Assembly (NCBI RefSeq): GCF_022581195.2
Contig: NC_061465.1
Coordinates: forward strand, 3,908,501 to 3,972,500
DNA: 64,000 nucleotides
Direction of reading: 5' to 3'
Source: Helicoverpa zea
Taxonomy: Eukaryota > Arthropoda > Insecta > Lepidoptera > Noctuidae
Position numbers and translations under genes: made by a program. Each line of letters opens with the position of its first letter. The stretch's first letter is position 1. The notes beneath the pieces are model-generated. The model searched no databases, had not been told where the DNA came from, and worked only from the letters and a program-made list of their open reading frames with translations. Positions 46,392-58,293 of this stretch are shown piece after piece.

Positions 46392-48202
46392 ACGAACGTA
46401 GAATAAATATTGTATTGCAACTATTTATAACAATTGTGTTCAATGCATATACTTAGGTTTGTTGTTGCATTTTGTCGTGACATATATTAGTGGTCAGTTC
46501 TAGGTGAGCAGAACTCCCAACAATTTATGAAGAAGAAGATAATTAAGATCGTTATAACCTCTTTGCACATAGAGTAGGCATAATAAGTGACCACTATTAG
46601 CTATGGGCGATATTTTAAGAAAGTTTTCTCAATATCTTCTTTCGCTAACATTACAGCTTTCATTTTCACGTCTGAAAAGTCACGCAGGTAGGTATCTGAA
46701 AATCCTCAAACTACAGTACTGATTCCCAAAAATCCTTAAAATAAACAGAACTACAGGAAATGTAAGGACCAGTAAATACCAGCCAAAGATCAGATAAATC
46801 ACCGACAAGTCACTACCGTTGCTTTACGAATGTATAAAGCAATGACCTCTATAATACCCTGACTTCTCTCACTAGGTAACTCAGCCAGCGATCCGAGTGA
46901 TCCTTTCAACAGAACAGTTAGAAAAAGTCTTATAAATACGTAGTTATGTAGGTAAGTAAGTACTATACACATACAGGTTGGTATATGTTGCCTACTTATT
47001 ACTTAGGTACTGCTTTCGGGTGGTTTTTCATTTACCTACTAGCTGCTTTTTAGTAATTGGTATTCCCATAGGAATAAATCGTTTGTAGGTCATATTATCT
47101 ACAACAGATCTGTGTATCCGAGTCTTTTATTGTTATAAATTACAAAAAGTCTTCTTCCTTCTTGGTCTACTTAATTCGTTCGCATTCTGAAGAAATGTTG
47201 TTTTCCCGTTCTTAGTATTTTATAGAAACTACATTGAACATCTAAATCGTTGTTTTGGCCGCGAAATGTAGACAAAATTACTACTAAATGAAGAATAGAA
47301 AAACGTAAATCACAGCTACAACTATATAAGAAATTAGAGCTTCCAAAACCCACATTGCCCTAAACTTATCCAAGTGAAAACTTTTATAGATAAAAGATTT
47401 TTTACTCGCATTGTAAAGTTAGTGCGATAAATGGCAGTGAGTGAAATCGCGTCTAACGGAACGTAAGCCTTGTTCAACGCCAGTCAGTTTATTATTCATG
47501 AATAGATTTAGTAACTTATGCCGCTGAAGACTGTCTTATGACCTGGAGAATGAGATGTTATAATCAATTTAATGCTAATGTTGTGCATTGGACGAGTTAA
47601 CCAGATGATACAGGTATGTGTCGGTATAAAAATTTATAACTAATGAATACTGAATCTGAAAGCAAATGGAAATGACGGAAAAATTAAATGAAAAACCCAT
47701 AAAAATTAGATTTTAGAAAGCTTGTGAAGTCAGAAATACCTAACTACAGAAATAAGTCTGGAAAAACAATCGATTTTAAAGTAAATGAAGTGCCATCGAA
47801 ACGCTAAAAAGGTCGTAAGCGACGCGCAACCAACTGGCACGCTAGTATTTATAGCTACTACAAGTACACCACAGACTATGTTTAGATGAGCTTACATTGT
47901 AAAGCTGCTTGAAAGTAGTTGAGAATAGCTCATGAGCTCGTATCATGGCGTGTTAATGTGCAAACCGGCACTCTATGGCAATAACAGGATAGCTTACATA
48001 TAGCAACACGACTGCTATCTCTAGTTATCTATCAATACTTACTTAAAAAGCTGAAGAAATGGTTGTTTGTTTAAAAGCATTTATCTCTGAAATTACTAGT
48101 CAGATTTATAAAATTGTTTTTGCATTTAAAAGCCCAGTTTTTAAGGGAGGTTTGAAGGTGATTAACATCAGGCTGTCATTTATAGGTGCTGAGCAGTAAC
48201 AG
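46392..48202. other. Gene-free, nothing recognised
   Basis: AT-rich sequence with recurrent TACCTA/TAGGTA words, common throughout the window. No elements recognised. Confidence 0.4.
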
Positions 48203-48300
48203 TGGAAGCAGTGGATACGGGTTGCTGAAGATCGAGCAAATTGGTGAACTTTGGGGGAGGCCTTTATGCAGCAATGGACGTTTTTCGGCTGACACGACGA
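48203..48300 (+). pseudogene. RTE-clade LINE, last codons of the ORF
   Basis: The plus strand reads WKQWIRVAEDRANW, a TGA stop (48245-48247), then TLGEAFMQQWTFFG and the natural stop. This matches the C-terminal end of the RTE ORF seen at 7207 and 39329. It is severely 5'-truncated and dead. Confidence 0.75.
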
Positions 48301-48373
48301 GCTAGTAAAGTTCTTGTACTACGAGTAGTAAAGTATCAAGTAAAGCAGCCGAGAGAAGATGATCGCAGTGCAG

Positions 48374-48381
48374 CAGGGACC
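48374..48381. repeat. hAT target-site duplication, left copy
   Basis: CAGGGACC is repeated exactly at 49768-49775, bordering the outer hAT element. Confidence 0.8.
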
Positions 48382-49767
48382 CAGCCCCGGATCTTCAATT
48401 TTTATTAGGCGGGGCAAAAACTGAAAAATGCCGCCCCGCCTACCTACTTATGTTTAGTTTCACCTTTATCATCTATATAATATTATATAGCTATCAATAT
48501 GTAGGCAGGCAGGGCCGTCTCTAGCTCATGTAGCGCTTGGGTGCAATCATCACCCGAGCGCCAACTATGTATTGAAGTACTTACAGTAGTTACAAGGAAT
48601 ATAAATAAGAACGTTCGAATGAAGTGCACTTTTTTGGTAGGTAAAGGACTTAAAAAATGTGTCCAATTCATTGTAGGCTCAAACTGTTGGCCAGGTTTAA
48701 GTTATGAAAGTCGAGACAGATCAATGTAAATGTGAAAAGTAGCGCGAGCGAAGCGAGCGCGCAAATTTTTCAATTTTGGGACACAAAAAGTTAATAAATT
48801 TTTCAAAAGCGCTGTAAAGTAACAAGCAGTCGGAAGCGCAAACTTTTTGTGGTTTTGAGGACTCCATAAAAAACATCCTTTCTACATTTGACTTATAAAA
48901 GGTAAGACAGCGTGGACTTGACTTACGAAGTTATCAAGGCAATGTATGTATAATATTTCGCGAGCGAAGCGAGCGCGAAATTTTTTGAGCCTATGACACA
49001 AAATTACCTGATCAAGTACACTGACAAGACTCACAAATTAAACTGGGAATTACGTACAAATAAAAAGAAAACGTGATTAGAGACCGAATCAATGACCGAC
49101 GACCGAGTCAATAAAAATAATAAACAGTCAGAAAAACAGGACATACATTGTCATTTAACCGCGAGCGTAGCGAGCGAGAATTTTTTTACTTAGTTGGAGG
49201 ATGTTAAAAGTAAAAAATAATCAAAATGATCAATCAAACAAAGCGAAGGCGACTTTTTTAGAAACTTCGCTTGTCAGTATCGTGATACAATGTGGAACTT
49301 CCTTATCAAACGGGTGTAATTTCATCCAAAATTCCTGGTGGTGGGGCGTCCCGGGGCGCCCCTGAGACCGAGGCGCCCGGGTTATTCGCACACCTTGCAC
49401 CATAGGTTAATATGGCGCTGTAGGTAACTATTACAGTAATCTGTAATGTAGGATTTAAAATAAAAATAAATATGCGATATTCCTGGCTCATAGATGATCG
49501 CAAAAAATTTTTTAGTTTGCTAAAACTTCGCCTCGTGAATAATAAATGTTCGTGCAGTCATGCAGCATGTCTCACTCGGCGCTCAGGGTATCGGTCAAGT
49601 TGATATGGCCATGAAATGGCTGTACTTGTGCTATTTTTATTTAACCGTTAATTTTTCCGTGGTCAAAATTAGTTATCCATTGGTCTGTGAAGTGTGAGTT
49701 TTGCCGCCCCCTAAATTTGCCGCCCGGGGCACAGGCCCCGGTTTGCCCCCCCCTAGATCCGGGGCTG
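48382..49767. mobile_element. Outer hAT-type non-autonomous element, interrupted
   Basis: The ends CAGCCCCGGATCT and AGATCCGGGGCTG form a perfect 13-bp inverted repeat, bordered by the exact 8-bp duplication CAGGGACC. Eight-base duplications with CAG...CTG ends are the hAT hallmark. Removing the inner element at 48510-49420 leaves about 475 bp with GC-rich subterminal tracts (GCGGGGCAAAAA; GCCGCCCGGGGC) and no transposase. Confidence 0.8.
48510..49420. mobile_element. Inner hAT-like element with degraded ends
   Basis: The left end CAGGGCCGTCTCTAGCT followed by GGGTGCAATCATCACCCGAG is mirrored by the right end, complement CAGCGCCATATTAACCT followed by AATAACCCGGGCGCC. The flanks TAGGCAGG and TAGGTAAC may be an 8-bp duplication with three differences. 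It contains three spaced copies of GCGAGCGAAGCGAGCG-like sequence (about 48742, 48959, 49162), each followed by an A/T run, and no intact transposase ORF. It is a separate element inserted in the outer hAT. Confidence 0.5.
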
Positions 49768-49775
49768 CAGGGACC
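49768..49775. repeat. hAT target-site duplication, right copy
   Basis: CAGGGACC, identical to 48374-48381. Confidence 0.8.
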
Positions 49776-50584
49776 TATCGAGACGAGTGACACTGCATGA
49801 CACATCTAGCAATCGAATAAATCGAGAACTCGATCAAAGAAGATAAAATCGTTCTCCAAGGGCACTCGACAGATCGATAAACGCCTTATTTGTAGAAATT
49901 GCTTTGATATTTTAGACAATGTGAGAGGAAATATGTACGGGTATCATCATTACTTTGTTGCTCGTATTTTTTGACTGAATTCAGGAGGAAAAGATAGATT
50001 TCATTGAGGTATTTTTATTAAGATTTTGGCATACCCCACCTACGTAATCTAAGAGATTTCATTGCTCATCATTCATACTTTTATTTCCATTTTACCCTTA
50101 CTTGTCAAATCATATAGGTATGTTACAAAAAACATTGACTTGTATACGTATGGAGAGGTTTATTCCACAATAAATCTCATACAATCCAACCCCAATAACT
50201 ATATGGTCTAACAAAGGCTCACACATTTAATAAAAAAAGCTTAGGCACGGCACAATACTTCATACAAAGCTCAAGCACTATTTGTTCTTTCAAAATTCGA
50301 ACGATACACGCACCGCTAATCTCGAATCGCTCGATTTTTAATCGAGTTTAAAATCGAATAATTCTTGCCGATCAATTAACTCGGTAGCGCAATACGGAAT
50401 TAGGGCAGAGCCAGCCGTGCCCATATTAGATCTACGTGAGCCGCAGTTGATCCGGGACTGGACAACAATTTGTATTGCGTATTATGTAAGTGACTACATA
50501 ATTATGGCATTACGATTAAATATACTGTTTAGTCTTGGGGGTTTAATCGACTTAACACGTTTTATTTGAATGTTTATGGTAACA
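49776..50584. other. Gene-free, nothing recognised
   Basis: AT-rich sequence with several TCGAT words near 50300-50390. Nothing else. Confidence 0.4.
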
Positions 50585-50779
50585 ATAGCTGTTTTCAGGC
50601 GGTTTCGCACGCATCCCGGGGGAACTTCTGCCCGTACTTGTACAAAATATAGCCTATGTTACTTGGGAACAGTATTGCTTTCTCTCTCTTGAAAAAAATT
50701 TTCATATCGGTTCAGCAGTTTTTGAGCGTTTAGGATACAAACACACATAAAATATTTCCTCTTTATTGAATTAGTATGA
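50585..50779 (-). mobile_element. Helitron-like element, 3' terminus mutated
   Basis: The minus strand runs from TTCATACTAATTCAATAAAG to a GCGTGCGAAACCGCC tract and a terminal AGCTAT where CTAG is expected. The interior matches the 56908 copy (ATAGGCTATATTTTGTAC in complement). Confidence 0.55.
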
Positions 50780-52341
50780 ATTTGATTTTATCCAAAATTT
50801 TCATAAAAATCGGAAAGACATCAAATAAAAACTTTTATCGTCACATTGCTTTCTTATAAAAACATGTGTGTACAAAGATATTATACTGTGTATGTATATG
50901 TTTTGTACCGCGGTATCAATGCAAATTGGTATAATTCATGAAGCGTCAAGCGTGCGATGTAACGCGACAATGTATTCATATCGCCACGCCCAATGACCTG
51001 CTAAGGATTTATTACGGAGATACAATGTTCATTAAATACCTTGTGAATTTAAATATTTTTAATTTTTAAATATATTTAGATATACTATTTTTTAAACAGT
51101 TACTAATGTATGCCTTTTTGGTAAATGCTTTTTTTACATCATATCGGATATTTTTAGTCAAATATTCGTCTGATTTAGAAGTTTTAAATTTCATTACTTA
51201 CCTATTTTAGTTATTTCATAAGGTTTAAGAAATTTTTGCTTAAAAAAATACTTCTATGGGGAATTGTTAATTAATTATGTAAGACTCTAATACTCTGGAT
51301 ATTTGGAAGACATGCTGATAAATAATTAATAAATCGTTTATTATTTTATGCTTAATTTTGCTTCATGCTTTTATAACAACAATTTTCTTAAATATAAGAC
51401 AGTATTATTAAGTTTGCCTGAATTAGGTACAACCTGTGTTTCAGGCGTCATAAATGCAATTATAATTTTTATTCACCACCAAAACGACCATTTCCTGTAC
51501 ATTATGGTACACTATTGATTTCTTAGCACTGGGAATCGAAACAATTATCTGTAAACCGTACTGGGGCCTATAGGGGGATCCAACAAAGGGGGCCCTTTTC
51601 CCTACCGCCTCATTCAGATACTCAGAAACAATATGAACCTACTACGTTTTTATTTGTTTATGGTGTATTTTGCAACCAGCAACTTGCTAATGTAAAACTT
51701 CTTCACAGATGATAACTTTAGCTTGATCGTAATTTTTAAACGGTATTGAAATAAGGTACCTATGTTGCTTAGTATCCTACATAGGTACTTAGTTACTATG
51801 TCGCATACATAATTATGTGATATCTTAATCAAGTAAACCCAAATAATCGATCTTTAAACTGACATACAGCAGTTAAATTAATTAATATTAATTTACATAC
51901 GTACGCTCGCTACGTAGGATCACCTTGTATAATTAAAATTATATATTTACTTTAATACCATTTTTTTATAACTAGTTATCAGAAATATTTCCTCTAATTA
52001 CAACATAACATTCTGTCTTTCCATCTTTAATCCATAATTACATATTTATAGTTAATTGCATTATTGACCTAAATCAAACCAAAAAAGGCAAGGTTTGGCC
52101 ATCTGCCGAGCTCATCTAATTTAGTACACGAGCACTATTAACACATAAGGACAAAATCGTGACTGAACAATATTAACTAAAAACTTTTTGTTTACGTTCA
52201 ATATGGCACAAATAAAAAAGATATTTCAATTTCAAATATTTGAATTAGGAACTTGAAATTACAATTATATTTAAAACTAAAAAATATGTAGAAAAGTACC
52301 ATAGACATAATATTAGTAAACAGGACTGCGCATATAAACCC
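50780..52341. other. Gene-free, nothing recognised
   Basis: Very AT-rich, with short ORFs only. No element recognised. Confidence 0.4.
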
Positions 52342-53197
52342 AAAAAACGAGCCGAGTGAAACAGTTAGTACGGAGGCTGTCTGCTGTCTCCCTTTCTAAT
52401 AGGGTGACTATGAGATTAAGCTATGTGAGACAAATCCGAATTTGCTAAGATTTATTTAACGTAGATTGGTATTGAAGTTTTAACTTACACAGTTTGTGAC
52501 CTTAAGATACTTATAAAGGCTTTTAATAATTAGCGGGAATGAGCAGTATAAAAGCAGGAAGATTCGAAGTGAAGACTGTTTTTTTTGTATTTCTACTTCA
52601 TATATAGACTGCTGAGCCATTTATGTCGCCTTTCTTCATTTTTTGGGAAGCTATAGCAATAGTACAACAGTTTTAAAATCCATCACCCATATTTTCACTC
52701 ATTACAAGAATTCATGGGCACCCTAGTTGTTTGGTTTACGAAAATGTTATTATTAGCTAACCTGTGGAACGATATATTGCAACCACCATAGGATTCACTT
52801 TTACAAGTATAATCGCAACACTTTTTCACCATTTAAATAGTTTAAATTGATTTAATACAAAAAATATAAACAAAATTTTGAATGCTGATTATGCGCTAAG
52901 AATGTTCAGGGTTACCGCTAGAAAAAAAAAATAAATAAATAAATAAATAAATAAAAAATTATGTTGTTTATGTTTTAAGAATAATAATTTATATAAATAA
53001 TTTATTCGTATAATAAATTAATGCGATTTTTATTAATTTGGTGACTTACAATTGTTAAAATAAGATAAAAATATATGTGATTCAATTGTTTTTTTGGGAA
53101 CACAAAACTGTTGATCACAACATTTTTTTATGCTGGCAAGGTGTTAGAAAGAGACAAACGGCCTCCGTTCTAACTATCCCTCTCGGCTCGGATTTGC
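52342..53197. mobile_element. 850-bp element with about 55-bp imperfect inverted repeats
   Basis: The left arm CGAGCCGAGTGAAACAGTTA and the continuation TACGGAGGCTGTCTGC are mirrored at 53140-53190 (complement CGAGCCGAGAGGGATAGTTA, AACGGAGGCCGTTTG). The interior is AT-rich, carries an (AAAT)n run at 52929-52956 and a TATAAAAG at 52547, and encodes nothing evident. Best read as a non-autonomous DNA transposon. The target duplication is unclear. Confidence 0.55.
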
Positions 53198-53704
53198 CTC
53201 TGTGTATTATGCAACAAATTTAGTACCTTATTGCGTTGGAATAGAGTTCAATTTCGTAAATATATATTTCGAGCGTGCGCAATCTTGTTTATTATATTAC
53301 ATCTATGAAAAGTACTAACAAGATAACTTACTTTTCAGTTTCACGTAAAACCTGAACCATTCCAGAAATATGGTATTCAAAGTAGCGAAGTTATTATAGT
53401 TACGTCGCCGCACAAAATATGCATAAAGAGGTCTTGTACCTAGGATTTGAAAGGCAAAAATTATAATGACTAGACTCCTGACATTTAGTTGGCAAGTATG
53501 TCCTTCACTTTCTTTAGGCGTCCCACTTGCCCTAGATCGCCGCAATGGTCTAATTTATTTAGAAATGGCACTCCACTACCACCAAAATGTAGTAAGCCTA
53601 ATTGTTAATTTATAAACGCTTAGAAGCCACGTTGTGAACAATACCTACGCCACTGCTTACCATTACGGTCGGAATGTAGTCTAAACTTATGTTATAGTAC
53701 AATT
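53198..53704. other. Gene-free, nothing recognised
   Basis: A 76-codon minus-strand ORF at 53315-53545 is unremarkable. Confidence 0.35.
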
Positions 53705-53986
53705 TTATATTTGCCGTCGTTTTTTGATCAAATTTATTCGAACCATCTCTGCGGCTTTATCGCACCGCGTAATATACTTTGAGCTTGCTCTAAATTGAGT
53801 TCCGTGGCGGCAAATGTAACGTTGTTTCAGTCTAAACACAGACTTGGGAAGTTTGACACTTGTGGAGATCTTTATGTGTTGGTAATAAGGGTGATTTTCG
53901 TTTATTTTTGGGTCTAATTGAGTGGGTCCTGTCATGGCTTCGTGGTGGTCACTGATGGGATGAGTCACGTCACTATCGCCGTGCAT
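53705..53986 (-). CDS. Unrecognised 93-codon ORF, doubtful
   Basis: This ATG-started minus-strand frame, MHGDSDVTHPISDHHEAMTG onward, has mixed composition with a His/Asp-rich start and a basic C-terminus ending LIKKRRQI. No domain, signal peptide, splice-site support or promoter was seen. It may be chance. Confidence 0.15.
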   Translation of the reverse strand: MHGDSDVTHPISDHHEAMTGPTQLDPKINENHPYYQHIKISTSVKLPKSVFRLKQRYICRHGTQFRASSKYITRCDKAAEMVRINLIKKRRQI

Positions 53987-56087
53987 TCTTGGGACGTATC
54001 CGTTTCTTAGTTATATTTTTTATTTGGTTACCGTTTGAACTTGTTTCGTCGCGTTTAATAGGTCATCGTGAATGGCATAATTATCTTTATTCTTTAGGTT
54101 TTCGAGCGAGAACTTTGATAAGATGTAACGTTTATTTGTAATGTCGTAGAAAAAAAAAATGAAATTTTCCAACAAGGTTTACAAATTGCCTGCAATTAAA
54201 AAATGAATATGCAATGAACGAAACTAAACAAGGCGAATTCTAGAACGATACTAATTACTTACAGTAGATTTATAGAAATAAAATGTTAGCAATATCCAAG
54301 ATACGATTGTAATCATCGATTACCTAGATCTTCTACGTATTAATGAACATTAAGTGACATGTTTCTTCCAATTAAAAACGTTTATTTAATACATTATTTA
54401 TTCATAGGTTCACCATTATCAATGATACTATTGATATGTACCTTATAAATTATCCTTACCTTATTATTTATATTCCAGCAAGATCTAGGGGTAAAATAGT
54501 AACTCTTATAAGGATTATTTCAGGACTAACATTCATTAATTCCCAATAGACATACCTATTTTCGGACTCTCATTTGTAAAACTTAATTTTTGACAAATTA
54601 AGTTAGATTAAAGCTTGATCTTGGATTATGGAAACTTTATAGCACTTTATCCGAGTTATGTAAAGGGCCCCAACAAAAACTACTGGATCAGAACTAGCTA
54701 AATAGATCTATATTCGATAATACAAGGTGTTGATTTGCATTTGTGCCATAATTCAGGAGGAGGACATAAAATACGTAAATAATCGATTGGAATTACAGTA
54801 CTTAGACGGGAAATACCTAATATGCACTGCTTTTTTTGTCATTGTAATGTCGTAGTATTTCAGAAGTAATCCAATTTTATGAATGAAATTTATGAATAAT
54901 CGTTGCGTATTCTTTGTGTTTGCGTTTGTGTGAGTGCGCAGCACGGTTTTAAGGCCAATACCACACGCGCCAAGTTTAAATACGGCTAGATGACAGTTTT
55001 CGGAATTGGGAAAAAAAAAATAAAAAAAATATTACATACTTACCAATTTTTTTGTTGTTTTGGGTCGAGAATCATTAGCATAATTACGTCCTTGACTATG
55101 GCACGGATGCAAATCAACAGCTTGTATAATTGCTAATCAAAAACATTTAAACATAAGTGCTTACTTACTAACATGGTACTTACAAGTCTTCCCAGCTCCT
55201 AATTATAGACATTAAGTTTGAAGTGCAACAGTCATAGTTAACAGGTGGCCGACACTGCTTAAACGGTTTAAAAACAACCCAATACCTATCACAGCAATCC
55301 AACTTTGTTATAATCAAATTCATCTAAACACAAACTAAATTATATCCTGTTCCAATAGGTAAAAGGTTGAGTTTCGTGTAACGAAACCACCCTAGTAAAA
55401 TAACAGGGAGCCCTATTGTTGCTTACGCAAAGATGTAATCTCTTATTTTATTATTACCTGACTGGAAAGGGACACAGGAGGCCCTATAATAAATATTCAA
55501 CCTTATCCTGCATAACATAAAATACATTGTACGTTGTCCCCATTTTAATTACATAAGGTTCGCTTTAAATACTTAAACGACGAAACGGTCTATACCGTGA
55601 CATGTCAATTTTTCTCAGTTTTGGTGTAAATTGTGTGAAATATGGCAAGTGACGTCACTCCAGTGATGGCGAGAGATAATGAAATTATGCCCGGGGAGGG
55701 TACAATGCCGGATATGGGCCACTATGTTATGTCCACTGAGGGGTTTCATAATTACTAACACACATTGTGTACGTACTAAACAGCGATAAATGTGAAAATG
55801 TGGATTAAACATTTTTTATGAACAAGAATGTAGGAAATAAAATATCGATAAAAGACAGTCGGTAGGTATTACTTTCTAAGAATTATTCAATGGGCGTTTA
55901 ACTAATGATTTAACAGAAACTAGGTTTCGCCCGGGGCGTTAGACTTAGTTGGAAATTTCTGAAAACAATACCTTAAACCGATTACAATAATCGACATTTG
56001 ATAAACTGGGCACTTAGCTTTCTTATGGGAACTACTGAATTAATCACATTTTATGATAGTCGGTGATAAGATAAAGTAATTATTTAG
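53987..56087. other. Gene-free, one CRE palindrome
   Basis: GTGACGTCAC lies at 55649-55658. AAACTAGGTTTCGCCCGGGG at 55918-55937 may be a detached Helitron 3' tip. The rest is not recognised. Confidence 0.35.
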
Positions 56088-56290
56088 TACTGGCTTTCGC
56101 TAACTGATTTCATTCTGTGGGAACTATTCCGCGCACTCGGACATAAAGTAGCGGACATAAAGTAGCCTTTCGCTATACATAAACCTACGGGTTATCTAGC
56201 ACTGAAAGAATTTCTCAAAACGGTTCAGTAGTTCCTAAGCTAAGCACGTTCAAACAAACAAACTCTATCTAAGCATAATATTACTTTAAA
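56088..56290 (-). mobile_element. Degenerate Helitron-like element
   Basis: On the minus strand, the 5' portion (complement of CAAACAAACAAACTCTATCT), an ACTGAACCGTTTTGAGAAAT-type block and a decayed GCGAAAGCCAGTA terminus are in the usual order. GCGGACATAAAGTAG is duplicated in tandem inside it (56137-56166). Confidence 0.5.
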
Positions 56291-56713
56291 TAGGTCAATT
56301 TATTTGAAAGATTTCGTTGAACTATCCTCAGCACAGCCGTTCGAGGAGGTAGTTCATCCGTTACCTAATAAGGGTTTAAGATATTGTAATACTGCACTGC
56401 TAGACAGATTTCTCAGCCGCTTACAATAAGCTGAGTTTTCCCGTGTCTTACAAGTTGTACGAAGAGATTAGTGCTTGGCATTAAATTCTATTTCGTATGA
56501 AAAAGTAATTAGTATTGCTTTATGGTTTAAAGTTTGAATTTCGGGTAAAGTGTAAACTCTTTGTCTATTAATAGTTGGCTTATTTTAAGTAGATACTTAA
56601 ATGTTTTATTGTGATAAAATTAATAGGAAAAAATATATAAGTTTCATGCTTGATTTATATTTTGTTACGTCTTTATCGTGGCTTGTATAAAAAAAAAAAA
56701 CACTAAATATTTT
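56291..56713. other. Gene-free, nothing recognised
   Basis: AT-rich spacer. Confidence 0.4.
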
Positions 56714-56803
56714 CAGCTATTCGGTATCTGTGGAGATCTAAGGAAGAGGCCTATGTTCAACAGTGGACGTCCTATGGCTGACATGATGATGATGATGATG
56801 ATT
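56714..56803 (+). pseudogene. RTE-clade LINE, last 20 codons and (ATG)n tail
   Basis: The plus strand reads RYLWRSKEEAYVQQWTSYG and a stop (56779-56781), followed by an ATGATG repeat to 56803. Only the extreme 3' end of the LINE was copied. Confidence 0.75.
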
Positions 56804-56907
56804 CACGATTTGCTTATATTAAGAAATTAGCGTTGTAGAAGTTATTTCCAGCACACTGTCAACCTAATTTTACGCAGATGCATTAACTATCTATAGTATA
56901 CCTACTA

Positions 56908-57107
56908 TCTATACTAATATTATAAAGAGGAAAACTTTGTTTGTTTGTTTGGTTGTAATGAATAGGCTCAAAAACTACTGGACCGTTTTTAAAAATTCTT
57001 TCACCATTCGAAAGCTACATTATCCACGAGTAACATAGGCTATATTTTATCCCGGTACGGGCAGTAGTTACCACGGGACGCGGGTAAAACCGCGGGAAAA
57101 CGGCTAG
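56908..57107 (+). mobile_element. Helitron-like non-autonomous element with intact ends (200 bp)
   Basis: It begins TCTATACTAATATTATAAAG and ends with the CGCGG-GTAAAA-CCGCG hairpin (57079-57094), followed by GGAAAACGG and CTAG (57104-57107), between a host A and a host T. It is the best-preserved member of this variant in the window and the reference for the copies at 18865, 43051 and 50585. No coding capacity. Confidence 0.75.
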
Positions 57108-58038
57108 TAATTAATAAAAAATAAAGACATGTTATATAGGCACCTTTACTTATGTACATATGAAACCTACATACATACGAAGGATCAGCCCAAATATTCC
57201 CTTTACAAAAATAATATCAGATAAACACACGTTAATTACGTACGGACGCACAACTTTTCCACTGTTTACACTCGACTCATGTGATCAAACATTTTATTTT
57301 GGAAAGTGTAAGAGCCCCTGAGAGTAATTTGCTGACCCCACCTACCGATGAAAAATACACCCGATCCATATCGGGACTATAAAAAAGTAGCGAAACACGA
57401 ATAATGGAGATGTTAAAGTTCATAAACCTTTTTTTTAGAAAGCAATTATAAGAAGTTCTGGTATTCTTTTCTATTGGTGCTTATATATTTATTTAAAAAA
57501 AGCTTGAAAAGTAATACAGTAAATAAATTAACTTTATGCCCAACACAAAAGAATCAGATATAAAATGCTTTACTTTATAAATATTGTAGTATCGTTTTGA
57601 CCCGCAAACACCTAACGCCATCTAGTAGCAAATAGCGGAAGCTTTGAATTCGTTTATTCATAATGGCATTTTTTTTTATTTTTGTTCGGCATTATGTTTT
57701 TTATTAACTTTAAAATACTGTTAAAAAATAAACATGCTTCATCGAAATAAAAAATAACATTGAATCTTTCTTTGTCATCATCGTCTCTTATAAAATTGGC
57801 ATAGTGGAACTTTGTTGCCATGCCATCACATTGAATCCGATTTTTATTCTTATTTTTTTAAGTTTCTCAGTGGGTGTCAACCTACGTAACTGTACATACT
57901 TACTTATCTAGGGCTCAGTAAAAGCCTCATATTAAGCAAATTGACTCCATTCCATCGCGATACCTTCCACGATACGCGACACAAAATGAAACAGAAACTC
58001 ACATAATCAAACAAATTAGTTAACCTAAAACCCTTACA
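57108..58038. other. Gene-free, nothing recognised
   Basis: A CGCCATCTA motif lies at 57614. No element ends visible. Confidence 0.4.
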
Positions 58039-58293
58039 AGATATTTCCTCGAAGCCGTGTTGTGGTGCGGCGAGACCGACGACTTATCGGGCAACAAGTC
58101 ATCCGATAAATCGGCCAACAGATCGCAGCTTCATTTTCTGAACGAGCGGCGTGTGTTGAGCATCGTCGACGAACACGGTACAAAATGTATTGTCATTGGA
58201 CCAAGAACGTGTTGCTTTTTTATGACAGCCGAGGAGCTTTACGCTAAATTATCTTGTAATCTTTGTGAATTTGCTTTGAATGCTCCTATTTAA
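58039..58293 (+). CDS. Possible coding exon, unrecognised
   Basis: After an acceptor-like CCTTACAAG, the plus frame is open to 58293. Its first 50 or so codons (CGETDDLSGNKSSDKSANRS, then QLHFLNERRVLSIVDEHGTK) use many G/C-ending codons. From about 58186 composition reverts to the AT-rich background, as if the exon ended near ...DEHG. However, the donor there (ACG|GTACAA) is poor and there is no ATG. The soluble, charged composition is unlike chance AT-rich translations. No family was recognised. Confidence 0.25.
   Translation, partial: RYFLEAVLWCGETDDLSGNKSSDKSANRSQLHFLNERRVLSIVDEHGTKCIVIGPRTCCFFMTAEELYAKLSCNLCEFALNAPI

Noticed and set aside
52547..52554. TATAAAAG as a gene promoter
   Set aside because: It lies inside an inverted-repeat element and no coding stretch follows within a sensible distance.
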